Program-made: the position numbers and the translations under genes | From: Oscillospiraceae bacterium | GTDB taxonomy: Bacteria; Bacillota; Clostridia; Oscillospirales; JAAYXM01 | Direction: 5' to 3' | Assembly: GCA_015068085.1 (NCBI GenBank) | Contig: SVLF01000017.1 | Coordinates: forward strand, 1 to 45,270 | DNA length: 45,270 nucleotides | Notes under the pieces: model-generated | The model's database searches: none | Told to the model about the DNA's origin: nothing | What the model saw: the letters and a program-made list of their open reading frames with translations, nothing else | Shown here: positions 34,428 to 43,073 of the stretch, piece after piece | Layout of the letters: every line of letters begins with the position of its first letter | Numbering within the stretch: position 1 is the stretch's first letter

Positions 34428-37400
34428 CTACTTATTTATAAAACGATACAGGAATGTAACAACCTGTGCTCTTGTGCAGTTATTGTCAGGCGAGAACGTT
34501 GTTGCACTTGTCCCGCCCGTAATCCCCTGCTCAACCGCCCAGAGAACTGCATCATAATAATAGCTGTCAGCCTTTACATCCACAAAGGGATTTTTTGCGT
34601 TTTCTGCCTTCGGCTTACCTGCACATCTCCAAAGGAAGGTGACAACCTGCGCTCTTGTGCAGTTACTATCGGGGGAAAATGTTGTCGCACTCGTCCCGCC
34701 TGTGATTTCACTTCCATACGCCCACATAACCGGCTTGTAGTAATATGCGTTTGCCTTAACATCGGTAAAGGGGTTGTCTATCGCAGCCGGTTCGGGGGAT
34801 GCTACCATTCTGTGAAGGAAGGTTACAACCTGCGCTCTTGTGCAGACTGCATTTGGCGAGAAGGTCGTTGCGCTTGTTCCTCCCGTGATTCCCTCTTCCG
34901 CCGCCCACATAACCGCATCATAGTAATACTGTCCTTTTGCAACATCAACAAATGCTGATTTTTCTGTTTCAGTTGGCTTTTCTGTTTCTTGAGGATTCTC
35001 GGTTTTTACCGGATTTTCCGGTTCTGTCGTTTTTTCTTCTTCAAGAACCGGGAAGGTATATGTGATAACAGTTGTTGTATCGTGAAGCCTTTTGACATCT
35101 TCATCCTTAACAGCAAATCCGTCAACGGATACGTTCAAGGTTTCGGCAAACTTTGCAGTATAATCCCAACCGGAACGGATTGTATCTATATACATCTCAA
35201 CCTTGTATTCCTTGCCTGCCTCAAATGTATTATCATAATCCATATATTCACCGTTCTCAAACCAGGTGATGTTCTTGCAGTCATAATAATTAGGCTCTGC
35301 CGATTCGGGTTCACGGTCGGCTTTCATTCCTACCTCCGGGAAATCAATGCCTGACATACTGATATAAGAAACGGTAATTTCGGGTGCGTTTACTTCATAT
35401 TTAACCGTCATAAGCTCGCCGTCTGTTTCATATTTCGCCGGTTCTCCGTTTACAATTACAACAGGATTATACTGTGCATTCTGGTCTTTGCTGAAAGTAT
35501 AACCCTCGTCGGCTCTGAGATAGATAGTAGCGCGGTAGCCCATACCGCTTGCAAAGAGCGCATTTTCCGCAACACCGGAATCATTCACGTAAAGTCCCCA
35601 GCGGATGCCATTCTTTGTAAATTCATCTCCGCCGCCTGCAAAGCTTACACCCTCACCGCTTATCAGTCCATAATATTCAGGTAAATATCCCGTCCGCGGT
35701 CTTGGAATATTGATATTGATATAATCTATTCTGACTTTACCGTCGTCAACCTCTCCGTATGAAAAATCGCAACCACGGCATTTATAGATTATGGAGCCGC
35801 CGTCAACTTCACCGTCACCAAAGTAATGTTTTTCTTCGATAAGCACCTTTTTGCAGACGGAACACTGCATAAAATGCTTGTCGCTGTCAAAGCGGAGATA
35901 TTCATCCTCGTTATAGGAATGGTTGCACTCTAAGTTATAAACCTTTGACCAAAGCGTTGCCGCTCTTTTAGTGGCAGAAAGTTCATAGTCGCTTACTCTG
36001 TCGCCCATAATTGAGAAATTGGGTGAATCGGAGAAAATATGATTGCTGTCAAGCATTACCTCTACCTTTGCCTGATATTTTCCTGCAACCATTGTTGTTT
36101 CATCATCGCAAAGCTCGTCGTTATGATACCATTCAACAGAATAGCTTCTGACGCCCTCCGCATTGCAGGAGAGAACATCGGGAGAAAGAGTCATGCCGTA
36201 AGCATTTGTTCCGTCAATATTAAGTCTTGATACTTCTTTTTTTGTATCTCTGCCCGACATAAAGTTTCTTCTGTCGGCGTTTGACATATGGTGTGTTACA
36301 ACAACTGTGGCGGAACCGTCATTACCTGTAGCGTTAAGCTTTGCCCAGTCGCTGACAGGAAGAGCGTCGCCGTTATATTCTACCGTATTTCTCTGAGGAT
36401 CAAGCATATCGGAAGTAAGCCTTACACTTCCTACATCAGATGCAGGGTGATACTGGTATCCATATCTTTGTTCGTGACCTATGACATACGGACAATAATA
36501 ACCGTATGTGGTGACATTTATAGTCGGAACCAACAAAACGCGAAGGTGATTTGTTTTTAAGGTTGCATTCTTCAGGGTGAAATTCGCATCATTCTTCTTG
36601 ATCGCAAGAACATCTGCATTTCCCTTGCCGTAGAAGGTGCCACCGTTGATGATTGTGTTACCGCCAAGAAGCCTGAGACAAGCAGAGCGGGAAAACTCAA
36701 CATCAACGTCGGTATCGTTTGGCTTTACATATGTTTCGAGATTTGTAAATCCACGGCCTAAGAATATACCATCATTTATCATAAGGGTTCCGTTGTTTAC
36801 CGTTATGCAATCGCCGTTTACCTGCTGCCATGCATAGCCGTCATATCTTGCGCCGATTGCAAGACCGAGGACGCCGAACTGGATGGTATATCCAAGAAGA
36901 TGTCTTAAGTTATAGACGTCCTTGCCGTCAAATACCCACATTTTTTTGGAGCGACCTGCTTCAAGAGTACCGCCGTTGATGGTCACCATACCGCCGTCAA
37001 TCTCAAGTACGTTTCTGTATTTTACACTGCTGTTAAAATATTCGGGCATTCCGGCTCCCGCCGCTTCAGAATATGCAGACTCCATTTTCCCGTAGCAGAA
37101 AAGTGTACCCGAATTGTCGCCGCTTGTGTCATTGATTATAAGCTCTGCGCCACTTGGCACTCTTATCATCGTGGTTTCCACACCTGTTTCTGCATTGAGC
37201 TCAACAGATTTTCCGTTTAAATTCAATGTCTTTTTGCCACTGCCGAGAGTTATCCACCAGCTTCCCACATCACTTACCTTACAAGTGTAAATAATGTCTT
37301 GAGTGACGATGATATTCTTATCTCCTCTACTTTCAAGAGTTTCTTTAAGGCTCTCGACTGAGCTTACTTCTATATATTCTTCCTGTGCAGAAACCGCTGT

Positions 37401-37460
37401 GATTCCTATACAGGAAAATAAAATGGTAAAAGTCAGTAAAATGCTGATTATTTTTTTCAT
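34428..37460 (-). CDS. Large SLH-anchored surface protein with beta-solenoid-like N-terminus
   Basis: A 1010-residue exported protein. The signal peptide ends near AVSAQEE. Residues about 30-330 show repeated NGG-T/INGGTL motifs (MVTINGGTLEAG, TIINGGTFYG) typical of right-handed beta-helix folds. Residues about 510-570 carry a Cys/His cluster (ECNHSYNE, KHFMQCSVCKKV, YKCRGCDF) like a metal-binding ribbon. Ig-like segments follow, then a Pro/Glu/Thr-rich linker and three C-terminal SLH repeats (residues ~830-1008), each with GITGGTSATTFSP or close to it. It should sit on the cell-wall polysaccharide. Its start overlaps the preceding small gene by ATGA. Confidence 0.85.
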   Translation of the reverse strand: MKKIISILLTFTILFSCIGITAVSAQEEYIEVSSVESLKETLESRGDKNIIVTQDIIYTCKVSDVGSWWITLGSGKKTLNLNGKSVELNAETGVETTMIRVPSGAELIINDTSGDNSGTLFCYGKMESAYSEAAGAGMPEYFNSSVKYRNVLEIDGGMVTINGGTLEAGRSKKMWVFDGKDVYNLRHLLGYTIQFGVLGLAIGARYDGYAWQQVNGDCITVNNGTLMINDGIFLGRGFTNLETYVKPNDTDVDVEFSRSACLRLLGGNTIINGGTFYGKGNADVLAIKKNDANFTLKNATLKTNHLRVLLVPTINVTTYGYYCPYVIGHEQRYGYQYHPASDVGSVRLTSDMLDPQRNTVEYNGDALPVSDWAKLNATGNDGSATVVVTHHMSNADRRNFMSGRDTKKEVSRLNIDGTNAYGMTLSPDVLSCNAEGVRSYSVEWYHNDELCDDETTMVAGKYQAKVEVMLDSNHIFSDSPNFSIMGDRVSDYELSATKRAATLWSKVYNLECNHSYNEDEYLRFDSDKHFMQCSVCKKVLIEEKHYFGDGEVDGGSIIYKCRGCDFSYGEVDDGKVRIDYININIPRPRTGYLPEYYGLISGEGVSFAGGGDEFTKNGIRWGLYVNDSGVAENALFASGMGYRATIYLRADEGYTFSKDQNAQYNPVVIVNGEPAKYETDGELMTVKYEVNAPEITVSYISMSGIDFPEVGMKADREPESAEPNYYDCKNITWFENGEYMDYDNTFEAGKEYKVEMYIDTIRSGWDYTAKFAETLNVSVDGFAVKDEDVKRLHDTTTVITYTFPVLEEEKTTEPENPVKTENPQETEKPTETEKSAFVDVAKGQYYYDAVMWAAEEGITGGTSATTFSPNAVCTRAQVVTFLHRMVASPEPAAIDNPFTDVKANAYYYKPVMWAYGSEITGGTSATTFSPDSNCTRAQVVTFLWRCAGKPKAENAKNPFVDVKADSYYYDAVLWAVEQGITGGTSATTFSPDNNCTRAQVVTFLYRFINK
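34437..34930 (-). repeat. Three near-identical SLH-coding DNA repeats
   Basis: The three SLH modules are very similar at the DNA level (for example GCGCTCTTGTGCAG recurs in each), spaced about 180-190 bases apart, which suggests recent internal duplication or gene conversion. Confidence 0.7.
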
Positions 37461-37726
37461 AACACTGTTTCTCCTTGTTTTTTGTATTTCACTGGAGTTC
37501 CAAAGCTGTCCTCTATAAGCAATACATCTTCTTCAACAGTATATCTGAATGCGCCCGGCATAAAATCTCCGCTGTAGTGAATTGTCACACTTTCACCATT
37601 ATCAACATAGGTGAAGTCTTTTTTTGCATCACCAAAGGAATAAAATCCCTTTCCGTCAGGCAGGAAATTATATGCACAAAAGGACAACTCTGCGCTTACC
37701 CAACATCCGATAAGCTTATTTTCCAT
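37457..37726 (-). CDS. Small lipocalin-like/DUF5640-type protein
   Basis: An 89-residue cytoplasmic protein: MENKLIGCWVSAELSFCAYN, then PDGKGFYSFGDAKKDFTY and a closing VKYKKQGET. The pattern LIGCW...FLPDGKGFY...F.Y...G..V.IHY is typical of small calycin-like domains in Firmicutes. Function unknown. The ATG at 37726 starts 3 bases after the DUF6935-like stop; a GTG 12 bases earlier is an alternative. It overlaps the SLH gene start by 4 bases, so it is translationally coupled to it. Confidence 0.65.
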   Translation of the reverse strand: MENKLIGCWVSAELSFCAYNFLPDGKGFYSFGDAKKDFTYVDNGESVTIHYSGDFMPGAFRYTVEEDVLLIEDSFGTPVKYKKQGETVL

Positions 37727-37728
37727 AG

Positions 37729-38340
37729 CTACGCCCACGGGTCATTTTCGGCAGGAAGCCTTATTTCCGACAGGCATTGAATATCATTTAAAAACCACTG
37801 TCCGGTTGAAGGCTTTTCGCGGAACTTGATTGAACGCATATTATCCGCACCGCCGCTCTTCACCCAAAGGGTTGCCCAATGCTCATTATCAAAAGAATAC
37901 GGGTTTTCATATATTTCGATTGTAAAGGGCTGCGCCGGTGTATACCCGTTTTGCGGTGTTGCGCCGTCAAAATATGAGAAGGGTATGTATTCCTTTCCGC
38001 GGAGTCTTTCGTTTATAAACTGCTTTTCATAACCGCTGACACTCTCCGGTCCCTTTAAAAAATCGAGCATTTCGTACATTGCATCGGGCTTGCTTTTAAA
38101 CAAACACAAAGCTGCAACAGTAAGTGCTGCTGTTTTGAACGGAGTGTCAAGTGCCGCTTCAGGACGCGACTGAAGCTCGGAAACACTCTGCGGAAGTGCT
38201 TGAAAAACAAAGCGTTCTGAGCGATTTTTCCCTTTTCCTACAGAATTCACAGCAGAGCTTGCTGCGTTATTTACCACCTTCGAGGCTTCCATTTTCAGCT
38301 TGTTTCCTGCGATATTTTTTAATGAATCGAAAAGTCCCAT
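37729..38340 (-). CDS. DUF6935-like protein
   Basis: A 203-residue protein. A short basic, helical N-terminus (MGLFDSLKNIAGNKLKMEAS) is followed by a domain recognisable by LPQSVSELQSRPEAALDTPF, KTAALTVAALCLF, MLDFLKGPE, PFTIEIYENPYSF, VKSGGADNMRSIKFREKPS and the terminal AENDPWA. This set matches my recollection of the DUF6935 family of Firmicutes, which has no known function. No signal peptide. The ribosome site AGGAGG is inside the preceding gene's last codons. Confidence 0.72.
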   Translation of the reverse strand: MGLFDSLKNIAGNKLKMEASKVVNNAASSAVNSVGKGKNRSERFVFQALPQSVSELQSRPEAALDTPFKTAALTVAALCLFKSKPDAMYEMLDFLKGPESVSGYEKQFINERLRGKEYIPFSYFDGATPQNGYTPAQPFTIEIYENPYSFDNEHWATLWVKSGGADNMRSIKFREKPSTGQWFLNDIQCLSEIRLPAENDPWA

Positions 38341-38342
38341 TA

Positions 38343-38801
38343 CTAATCCTCCTTTACATATCTTGTTGTCATAAAGGTAAAAAAGCCTTCTTCGTCAATT
38401 GCACATACCCAGGATTCTACCTTTTCGCCAAAGGCCTCACCCTCTATGCCCGTATCAAACCACAGCTTTCCGTCGCGTTCTTCCCATCGCATCGGTCTTT
38501 GACAAATCATACCATCGCGCAAGGATATTGCGCCTGCCGCAACAGCAGCATCTACCTCTTCCTTGCTGACACCTTCGGGAAGCGGCATAAGCATATATAA
38601 ATTACCGTCCTCACAGACTTCGACGCAAGCTCCGATCATCTGTTTTCTTTCTTTAACCTCGTCTGCAACAGCATATTCATCTGTTTCGTCAATATAAGGC
38701 ATCGGAGAAGCAAGATATTCTTCTGCATTCATATATGTAAGGCTGTCTGACTCGTCTATTACTCCGACAGAATGAAATCTCCACTTACCAATATAGTTCA
38801 T
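38343..38801 (-). CDS. Hypothetical protein, possible lipocalin-like domain
   Basis: A 152-residue protein starting MNYIGKWRFHSVGVIDESDS. Its IGKWRFHS opening, central CVEVCEDGNLYMLMPLPEGV and closing GFFTFMTTRYVKED strands suggest a small beta-barrel of calycin type. I cannot assign a family. The start is fixed by GGAGGTG 7 bases upstream of the ATG; a longer in-frame extension lies inside the SPFH gene and is not coding. It lies between the SPFH and DUF6935-like genes and is probably cytoplasmic. Confidence 0.65.
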   Translation of the reverse strand: MNYIGKWRFHSVGVIDESDSLTYMNAEEYLASPMPYIDETDEYAVADEVKERKQMIGACVEVCEDGNLYMLMPLPEGVSKEEVDAAVAAGAISLRDGMICQRPMRWEERDGKLWFDTGIEGEAFGEKVESWVCAIDEEGFFTFMTTRYVKED

Positions 38802-38817
38802 AATGGCACCTCCAATA

Positions 38818-40146
38818 TTATTGCTTATCGCTTTCGTCAAAAATATCTCCGCACTCAGGGCAGAATTTCGGTGGATTATGTGGATCTTCGGGAGTCCAAC
38901 CACACTTATCGCACTTATATAAAGGTGCACCTTCAGGCTTCTTACTTCCGCAGTTTTGACAGAATTTACCTGTGTTCGCCGTTCCGCACGCACACTGCCA
39001 GCCCATTGCGGGGCTCGGCTGCGGCTTTCCGCAATTCTCGCAGAATTTACCCGTGTTATGCGTTCCGCACTCACAGTTCCAGGTGGGTTTTGCAGGGACC
39101 GCCATCCCTGCCGGCTGACTCACCATTGTATCCTGAGCATTATTGGCACCCTGCATAAAGTTTGCCATGCCGCCCATCATATTTCCTGCCATTCCCATAC
39201 CCATAAAGCCCATTGCAGCACCTGCTTCGTTTGCCGCTGCCGTATTCATAGCCTGAGCCGTTGCACCTGCCATATGACCGCGAAGCATATTGGCATCTCT
39301 GCCCATAGCGGTAGAGCGCTGGTATTCGATAATTCTTGCTTCGTCCTCTTCGGTTGCATTAACAGATGATACTCCGAACTCAACGATTTCAACGCCGCGC
39401 CTGTCACGCCATTTGGAAGAGAGGAGCTCGTTGAGCTCATCCGCAAGCTGCATTGTATATGCAGGAATTGCACCGTAGTAGATATTATTCTGCGAAATCT
39501 TGAACATTGCAGGCTGAAGTGCCGTTAAAAGCTCGGACTTTAACTGTCCGTCAATTTCATCGCGGGTAAATGCATTTTCTACATTTGCACATACATTGGT
39601 GTAGAATAGCATCGGGTTCGCTATTCTGTAAGAATATTCTCCGTGACAGCGGATTTTGATATCAAGTGGGAAACCGATTGCCTGATCCATAATGCGGAAA
39701 GGAATAGGAGAGGGAGTTCCGTATTTGTTCCCCATAATTTCCTTTGTGTTAAAATAATAAACTCTCTGGTCTTTTGCAGGTTCACCGCCAAAGGTGAAGC
39801 GCTTGCCGACCTCTGCAAAGCTTTTTTTGATATTTTCTCCCAAAGAACCGTAGAAAAGGCTCGGTTCTGTGCCTGTGTCGTAGACAAACTCTCCCGGTTC
39901 TGCGCAAAGCTCCACAACCTTACCCGACTCTACAATCAACATACACTGACCGTCATTTATGTTGATGATTGAGCCGTTTGAAATGATGTTGTCTGTTCCC
40001 TTTTTGTTTGACGAGCGTCCTCCCGCTCTTTTTTCTCCTTTGACAACAAGAGTGTCGGCATCCAGACTCTCAGCGTAAAAATAATCTCTCCAGGAGTCGG
40101 CTAAAACTCCGCCTAACGCTCCTATACCTGCTTTTAATAATCCCAT
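38818..40146 (-). CDS. SPFH-domain protein with C-terminal zinc ribbons (YdjI-like)
   Basis: A 442-residue protein. Residues about 50-290 form an SPFH/virion-core-like domain (GQCMLIVESGKVVELCAEPGEFVYDTGTEPS is the typical opening; EFGVSSVNATEEDEARI closes it). A Met/Ala/Gly-rich linker follows (FMGMGMAGNMMGGMANF). Three zinc-ribbon units complete it: CECGTHNTGKFCENCG, CACGTANTGKFCQNCG and YKCDKCGW...FCPECG. B. subtilis YdjI, in the PspA-type ydjFGHI membrane-stress operon, has this layout. It probably assembles at the inner face of the membrane. It lies 3 bases after the preceding lipoprotein gene. Confidence 0.88.
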   Translation of the reverse strand: MGLLKAGIGALGGVLADSWRDYFYAESLDADTLVVKGEKRAGGRSSNKKGTDNIISNGSIININDGQCMLIVESGKVVELCAEPGEFVYDTGTEPSLFYGSLGENIKKSFAEVGKRFTFGGEPAKDQRVYYFNTKEIMGNKYGTPSPIPFRIMDQAIGFPLDIKIRCHGEYSYRIANPMLFYTNVCANVENAFTRDEIDGQLKSELLTALQPAMFKISQNNIYYGAIPAYTMQLADELNELLSSKWRDRRGVEIVEFGVSSVNATEEDEARIIEYQRSTAMGRDANMLRGHMAGATAQAMNTAAANEAGAAMGFMGMGMAGNMMGGMANFMQGANNAQDTMVSQPAGMAVPAKPTWNCECGTHNTGKFCENCGKPQPSPAMGWQCACGTANTGKFCQNCGSKKPEGAPLYKCDKCGWTPEDPHNPPKFCPECGDIFDESDKQ

Positions 40147-40149
40147 GAT

Positions 40150-40749
40150 TTATTCTCCTCCCTGAACATATAAATTTTCATCCGAAACCGAATAATCGGT
40201 GATGTCCCATACATCGGGGTTTTGGACAAGCCGTCCGTCTCCGCCCATTTGCGGTGAAAACTTATGTCCGCTCAAATTCTGTTCTGTACTGATTTCAATG
40301 TTAGAATGCAGATCTGACAAATTGCATTTTACGGTAAATGCCTCACCGTTATATACGGTGTGGACCTCGCCTGTATCAAGATTTGTTATATCAACATCTT
40401 CCATATATCTCGGCACAATCAGATACCACTCATCCCCCTCGTAATCTATATGACCAACCTGCTCAATGGCAGCATCACCTAAATCTTTAAAAATCCCTTC
40501 TACATATTCATGGCGAAAATCCATTCTGTCGCCATAGCCTAAAAATGCAACTGCAAACATTGGCTGACCATCGTAATTATCAAAGTCAAAAACATTTGCG
40601 TATATGCTTCTGTAATCCGCGTCATTATACACCATGCCGGTTTTGTCAAGCACTTGCGGTTTTTCCGTCGCGCACCCAAAGAGCGATGCCACAAGAGCGA
40701 TAATAGCCGAAATTTTCATAATATTTTTCACCAACCTCAAAATAATCAC
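40150..40749 (-). CDS. Lipoprotein of unknown function
   Basis: Up to 199 residues with a lipoprotein signal (MKISAIIALVASLFGC, lipidated Cys in LFGC) and a mature part of about 170 residues (YNDADYRSIYANVFDFDNYD, QVGHIDYEGDEWYLIVPRY, a QMGGDGRLVQNPDVWDIT tail). I do not recognise it. The GTG at 40749 overlaps the RsiV-like stop by 4 bases; the internal ATG at 40719 with GGTGA upstream is a credible alternative start. Confidence 0.7.
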   Translation of the reverse strand: MIILRLVKNIMKISAIIALVASLFGCATEKPQVLDKTGMVYNDADYRSIYANVFDFDNYDGQPMFAVAFLGYGDRMDFRHEYVEGIFKDLGDAAIEQVGHIDYEGDEWYLIVPRYMEDVDITNLDTGEVHTVYNGEAFTVKCNLSDLHSNIEISTEQNLSGHKFSPQMGGDGRLVQNPDVWDITDYSVSDENLYVQGGE

Positions 40750-42299
40750 CCCGCATACATAATATTTTCAAAGCATTCCTCTTCAGGCATTCCGTTCACT
40801 TTTTTAGGCCATCCGGATACGTCGATATTAAAGCGAACCTCTTTGCCGTCTGCCGTTTTCATATCAATATAGGTCTCAGCATCTGTCCGCATTCCCCAAA
40901 GCTCTGTTCCGGCAGGAAGCGTCGTCCATTCCTTTTCCGGAAGAAGCATGGCTTCAAGCGGGATTTTTGTTGTCTGCGAATAGTCAGTTTCAATATCGAA
41001 GAACTCATCCATCATAACCGGCTTTCCGTCATCACCTGTTTTATAGCTTGCCACCGCATCGCGGTTTCCGATAAGCTCAATTCCGGTTGACAGCTTAAAG
41101 CTTTCAGGATTATTGAAGAAGGGTCTGTAAACAACGTATGTTTCAGGTTCTTCTTCAATAATTTCCGAATCAAACTGCGTTCCGTACATTTCCGAAATCT
41201 GCCTGATTTCACCGTTGTTTATATCAAGAGCATGAAACATATTATAGGAACCGTCAGAATATGAAACGGTATAAATGTAATTCCTGTTGTTTTTATGTAC
41301 GAGGTATGCATCAAATCCGTATGCATAATTTATCTCATCAATATATTCTGAGCTATTGACAACTGCTTTGAACATATAATATGATCCGCTTTGCTCCGGA
41401 ATTTCACCGGCAAAAACCAAATCGGTTCTACCGTCGTTTGTATCAAGATCAAACTCTATCTCCTGCCCCAGTGCATTTCCTATCGGCAGTGATATTGCAT
41501 ATGTATCGGAAGGAGCTGATGTGTATTCCGGGTTGAAAAGCTCGCTTTCCTCTCCGAAATAAATCTTTGCGGAAATCAAACCAACGGAATATGCGGCAAT
41601 TTCATATGGCGAAAACCAGAAGGTTATCCCCTGATAATCAAGCGTCCAGGAATAGTTCTCTTCCGTGTATGTACCGAATATCTCTCCAAGATCGCCGAAG
41701 GTTACGTAACTGTATTTCTCGGTTATTTTCTTTTCAAGAATTTCCGGCAGACGCGCAACGTCTTTGACAACATCACCGAGCGGTATATCCGCGCCGCTTT
41801 GCGGATTGAGATTTATTCCTTTATAGAAATAGTCCGGATGAACACCGCCCGAAAAGATATACTCTTCTTCAAGCCAGCTGATTGCGGATGAATCTGCTCT
41901 TTGCATAAATATCCGGCTTTCGCTTTCGCAGATAACCGGTGCTTCGCTTTCTCCGCGCAGCTCTTTTGCCGCAGACGACAGCTCATACATATGAGCCTTT
42001 GCATCCGTGCTTGTTTTCTCATTAATTTTATCAAAGGCCTTTTTTAAGTCGGGGTATTTCTCAACGTATTCATCCGAAAGCTTAATTTTATCCCATGTTA
42101 CACTGCACACGGTGTCTTCTTCAAGCCATTCTTCAATGGACATATCCCCAAGCGACACGTCAATGAAGGAAAATTCACCGGGATTTTGTTTGCCTTGCTT
42201 CTCTTCTTCAGGTGCGCCGGGAAGAGTGTCGGAGCAGCTGCAAAGAGCGGCAACCAGACAGAATGCAAGGAGAATACACATAAGCTTTTTCACTTTCAT
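40746..42299 (-). CDS. Lipoprotein with RsiV/DUF3298-type domain and a C-terminal beta-rich region
   Basis: A 517-residue lipoprotein: signal MKVKKLMCILLAFCLVAALCSC. Residues about 40-260 resemble the DUF4163-DUF3298 pair known from RsiV anti-sigma factors and PdaC deacetylase (GGVHPDYFYKGINLNPQSG, then DYQGITFWFSPYEIAAYSVG). The remaining ~250 residues look like beta repeats (DTNDGRTDLVFAGEIPEQSG, NNRNYIYTVSYSDGSYNM) and may form a propeller. It is extracellular and membrane-anchored. I preferred the ATG at 42299 because AAAGGGG precedes it by about 9 bases. Confidence 0.78.
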   Translation of the reverse strand: MKVKKLMCILLAFCLVAALCSCSDTLPGAPEEEKQGKQNPGEFSFIDVSLGDMSIEEWLEEDTVCSVTWDKIKLSDEYVEKYPDLKKAFDKINEKTSTDAKAHMYELSSAAKELRGESEAPVICESESRIFMQRADSSAISWLEEEYIFSGGVHPDYFYKGINLNPQSGADIPLGDVVKDVARLPEILEKKITEKYSYVTFGDLGEIFGTYTEENYSWTLDYQGITFWFSPYEIAAYSVGLISAKIYFGEESELFNPEYTSAPSDTYAISLPIGNALGQEIEFDLDTNDGRTDLVFAGEIPEQSGSYYMFKAVVNSSEYIDEINYAYGFDAYLVHKNNRNYIYTVSYSDGSYNMFHALDINNGEIRQISEMYGTQFDSEIIEEEPETYVVYRPFFNNPESFKLSTGIELIGNRDAVASYKTGDDGKPVMMDEFFDIETDYSQTTKIPLEAMLLPEKEWTTLPAGTELWGMRTDAETYIDMKTADGKEVRFNIDVSGWPKKVNGMPEEECFENIMYAG

Positions 42300-42319
42300 A
42301 ATAAAAACCCCTTTCAAAA

Positions 42320-42955
42320 TTATCTTTCGATAAAGAACAACTGATTAAAGATGCTTTTAAGTTCCGATTCGGACAGAACTCTGTCGATCATATAGATTTT
42401 AAAACCGATAAGACCATTTCCGATTTGCTTCCCGTCAACCGCGTCCTCGAATTGAAAACCGACAAAATATGCTTCGCAGGTCTGCTTGTCATTCGGTTTT
42501 TTGTATGCACTTTTGATTAATTTGACGGGCTTGCCCATATGTGTGATGCCCAGATCTGTCACGTACTGAACAAAAGCGTCAAATTCCGTCTGTGAGTCGG
42601 AAAGCTTTCCGTTAAAGTAATATTCCGCAAAGGCCTCGTTCTGTTCGCTGCTTTCAGAATATACCGTGCTGAAAATCTCTGCACGCCAGGAGGAGTCATC
42701 TGCCTTAAGGCTGACAGTGCTGAGCGCATCAAGTGCAATTTGCGGGAGAATTTCAAAATATGCGTTGTTAGGCTTGCGAAGAGTCACAATGCTTTTCTCT
42801 GTACCATAAGCGAGCTTGACCTTTGCGACGGTTTTTTGAGTGAGAATATGCTGAGGATCGGGCATTCCTGTATGCTCCGGACTGTCCTTTGCGTTGCAGC
42901 CTGCAAAACAGAAAATAACAATACAAGCCAACACCAAAAACACAATTGTTTTCAT
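42320..42955 (-). CDS. Lipoprotein of unknown function
   Basis: A 211-residue lipoprotein: MKTIVFLVLACIVIFCFAGC is the signal with Cys20 as the lipidated residue. The mature domain (VKLAYGTEKSIVTLRKPNNA, GITHMGKPVKLIKSAYKKPN, YFVGFQFEDAVDGKQIGNGL) is not a family I can name. GGAGG precedes the ATG. It lies 20 bases before the RsiV-like gene and 118 bases after the preceding lipoprotein, with two hairpins in that gap. Confidence 0.75.
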   Translation of the reverse strand: MKTIVFLVLACIVIFCFAGCNAKDSPEHTGMPDPQHILTQKTVAKVKLAYGTEKSIVTLRKPNNAYFEILPQIALDALSTVSLKADDSSWRAEIFSTVYSESSEQNEAFAEYYFNGKLSDSQTEFDAFVQYVTDLGITHMGKPVKLIKSAYKKPNDKQTCEAYFVGFQFEDAVDGKQIGNGLIGFKIYMIDRVLSESELKSIFNQLFFIER

Positions 42956-42999
42956 ACAAAGCCTCCGGTCTTATATAGAATAACATACGGTTATCATTT

Positions 43000-43064
43000 C
43001 TTCTCAAAGCCCTCCAACACTGCATTGAAGGGCTTTGAGAAGAAGGAAGCATAAAGCTTCCTTC
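43000..43064 (-). terminator. Two adjacent hairpins inside the lipoprotein operon
   Basis: Reading leftward, a 9-bp perfect stem (43042-43050 with 43056-43064) is followed at once by a 14-bp perfect stem (43000-43013 with 43029-43042, 15-base loop). Neither has a clear T-run. They may be a partial terminator or a processing/stability site dividing the operon in two. A short palindrome GATAAC-CGTAT-GTTAT lies just downstream. Confidence 0.6.
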
Positions 43065-43073
43065 CCAACAATT

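Noticed and set aside
34437-34930. CRISPR-like spaced repeats
   Set aside because: The repeats are in-frame SLH coding modules about 180-190 bases apart, not short repeats with unique spacers.
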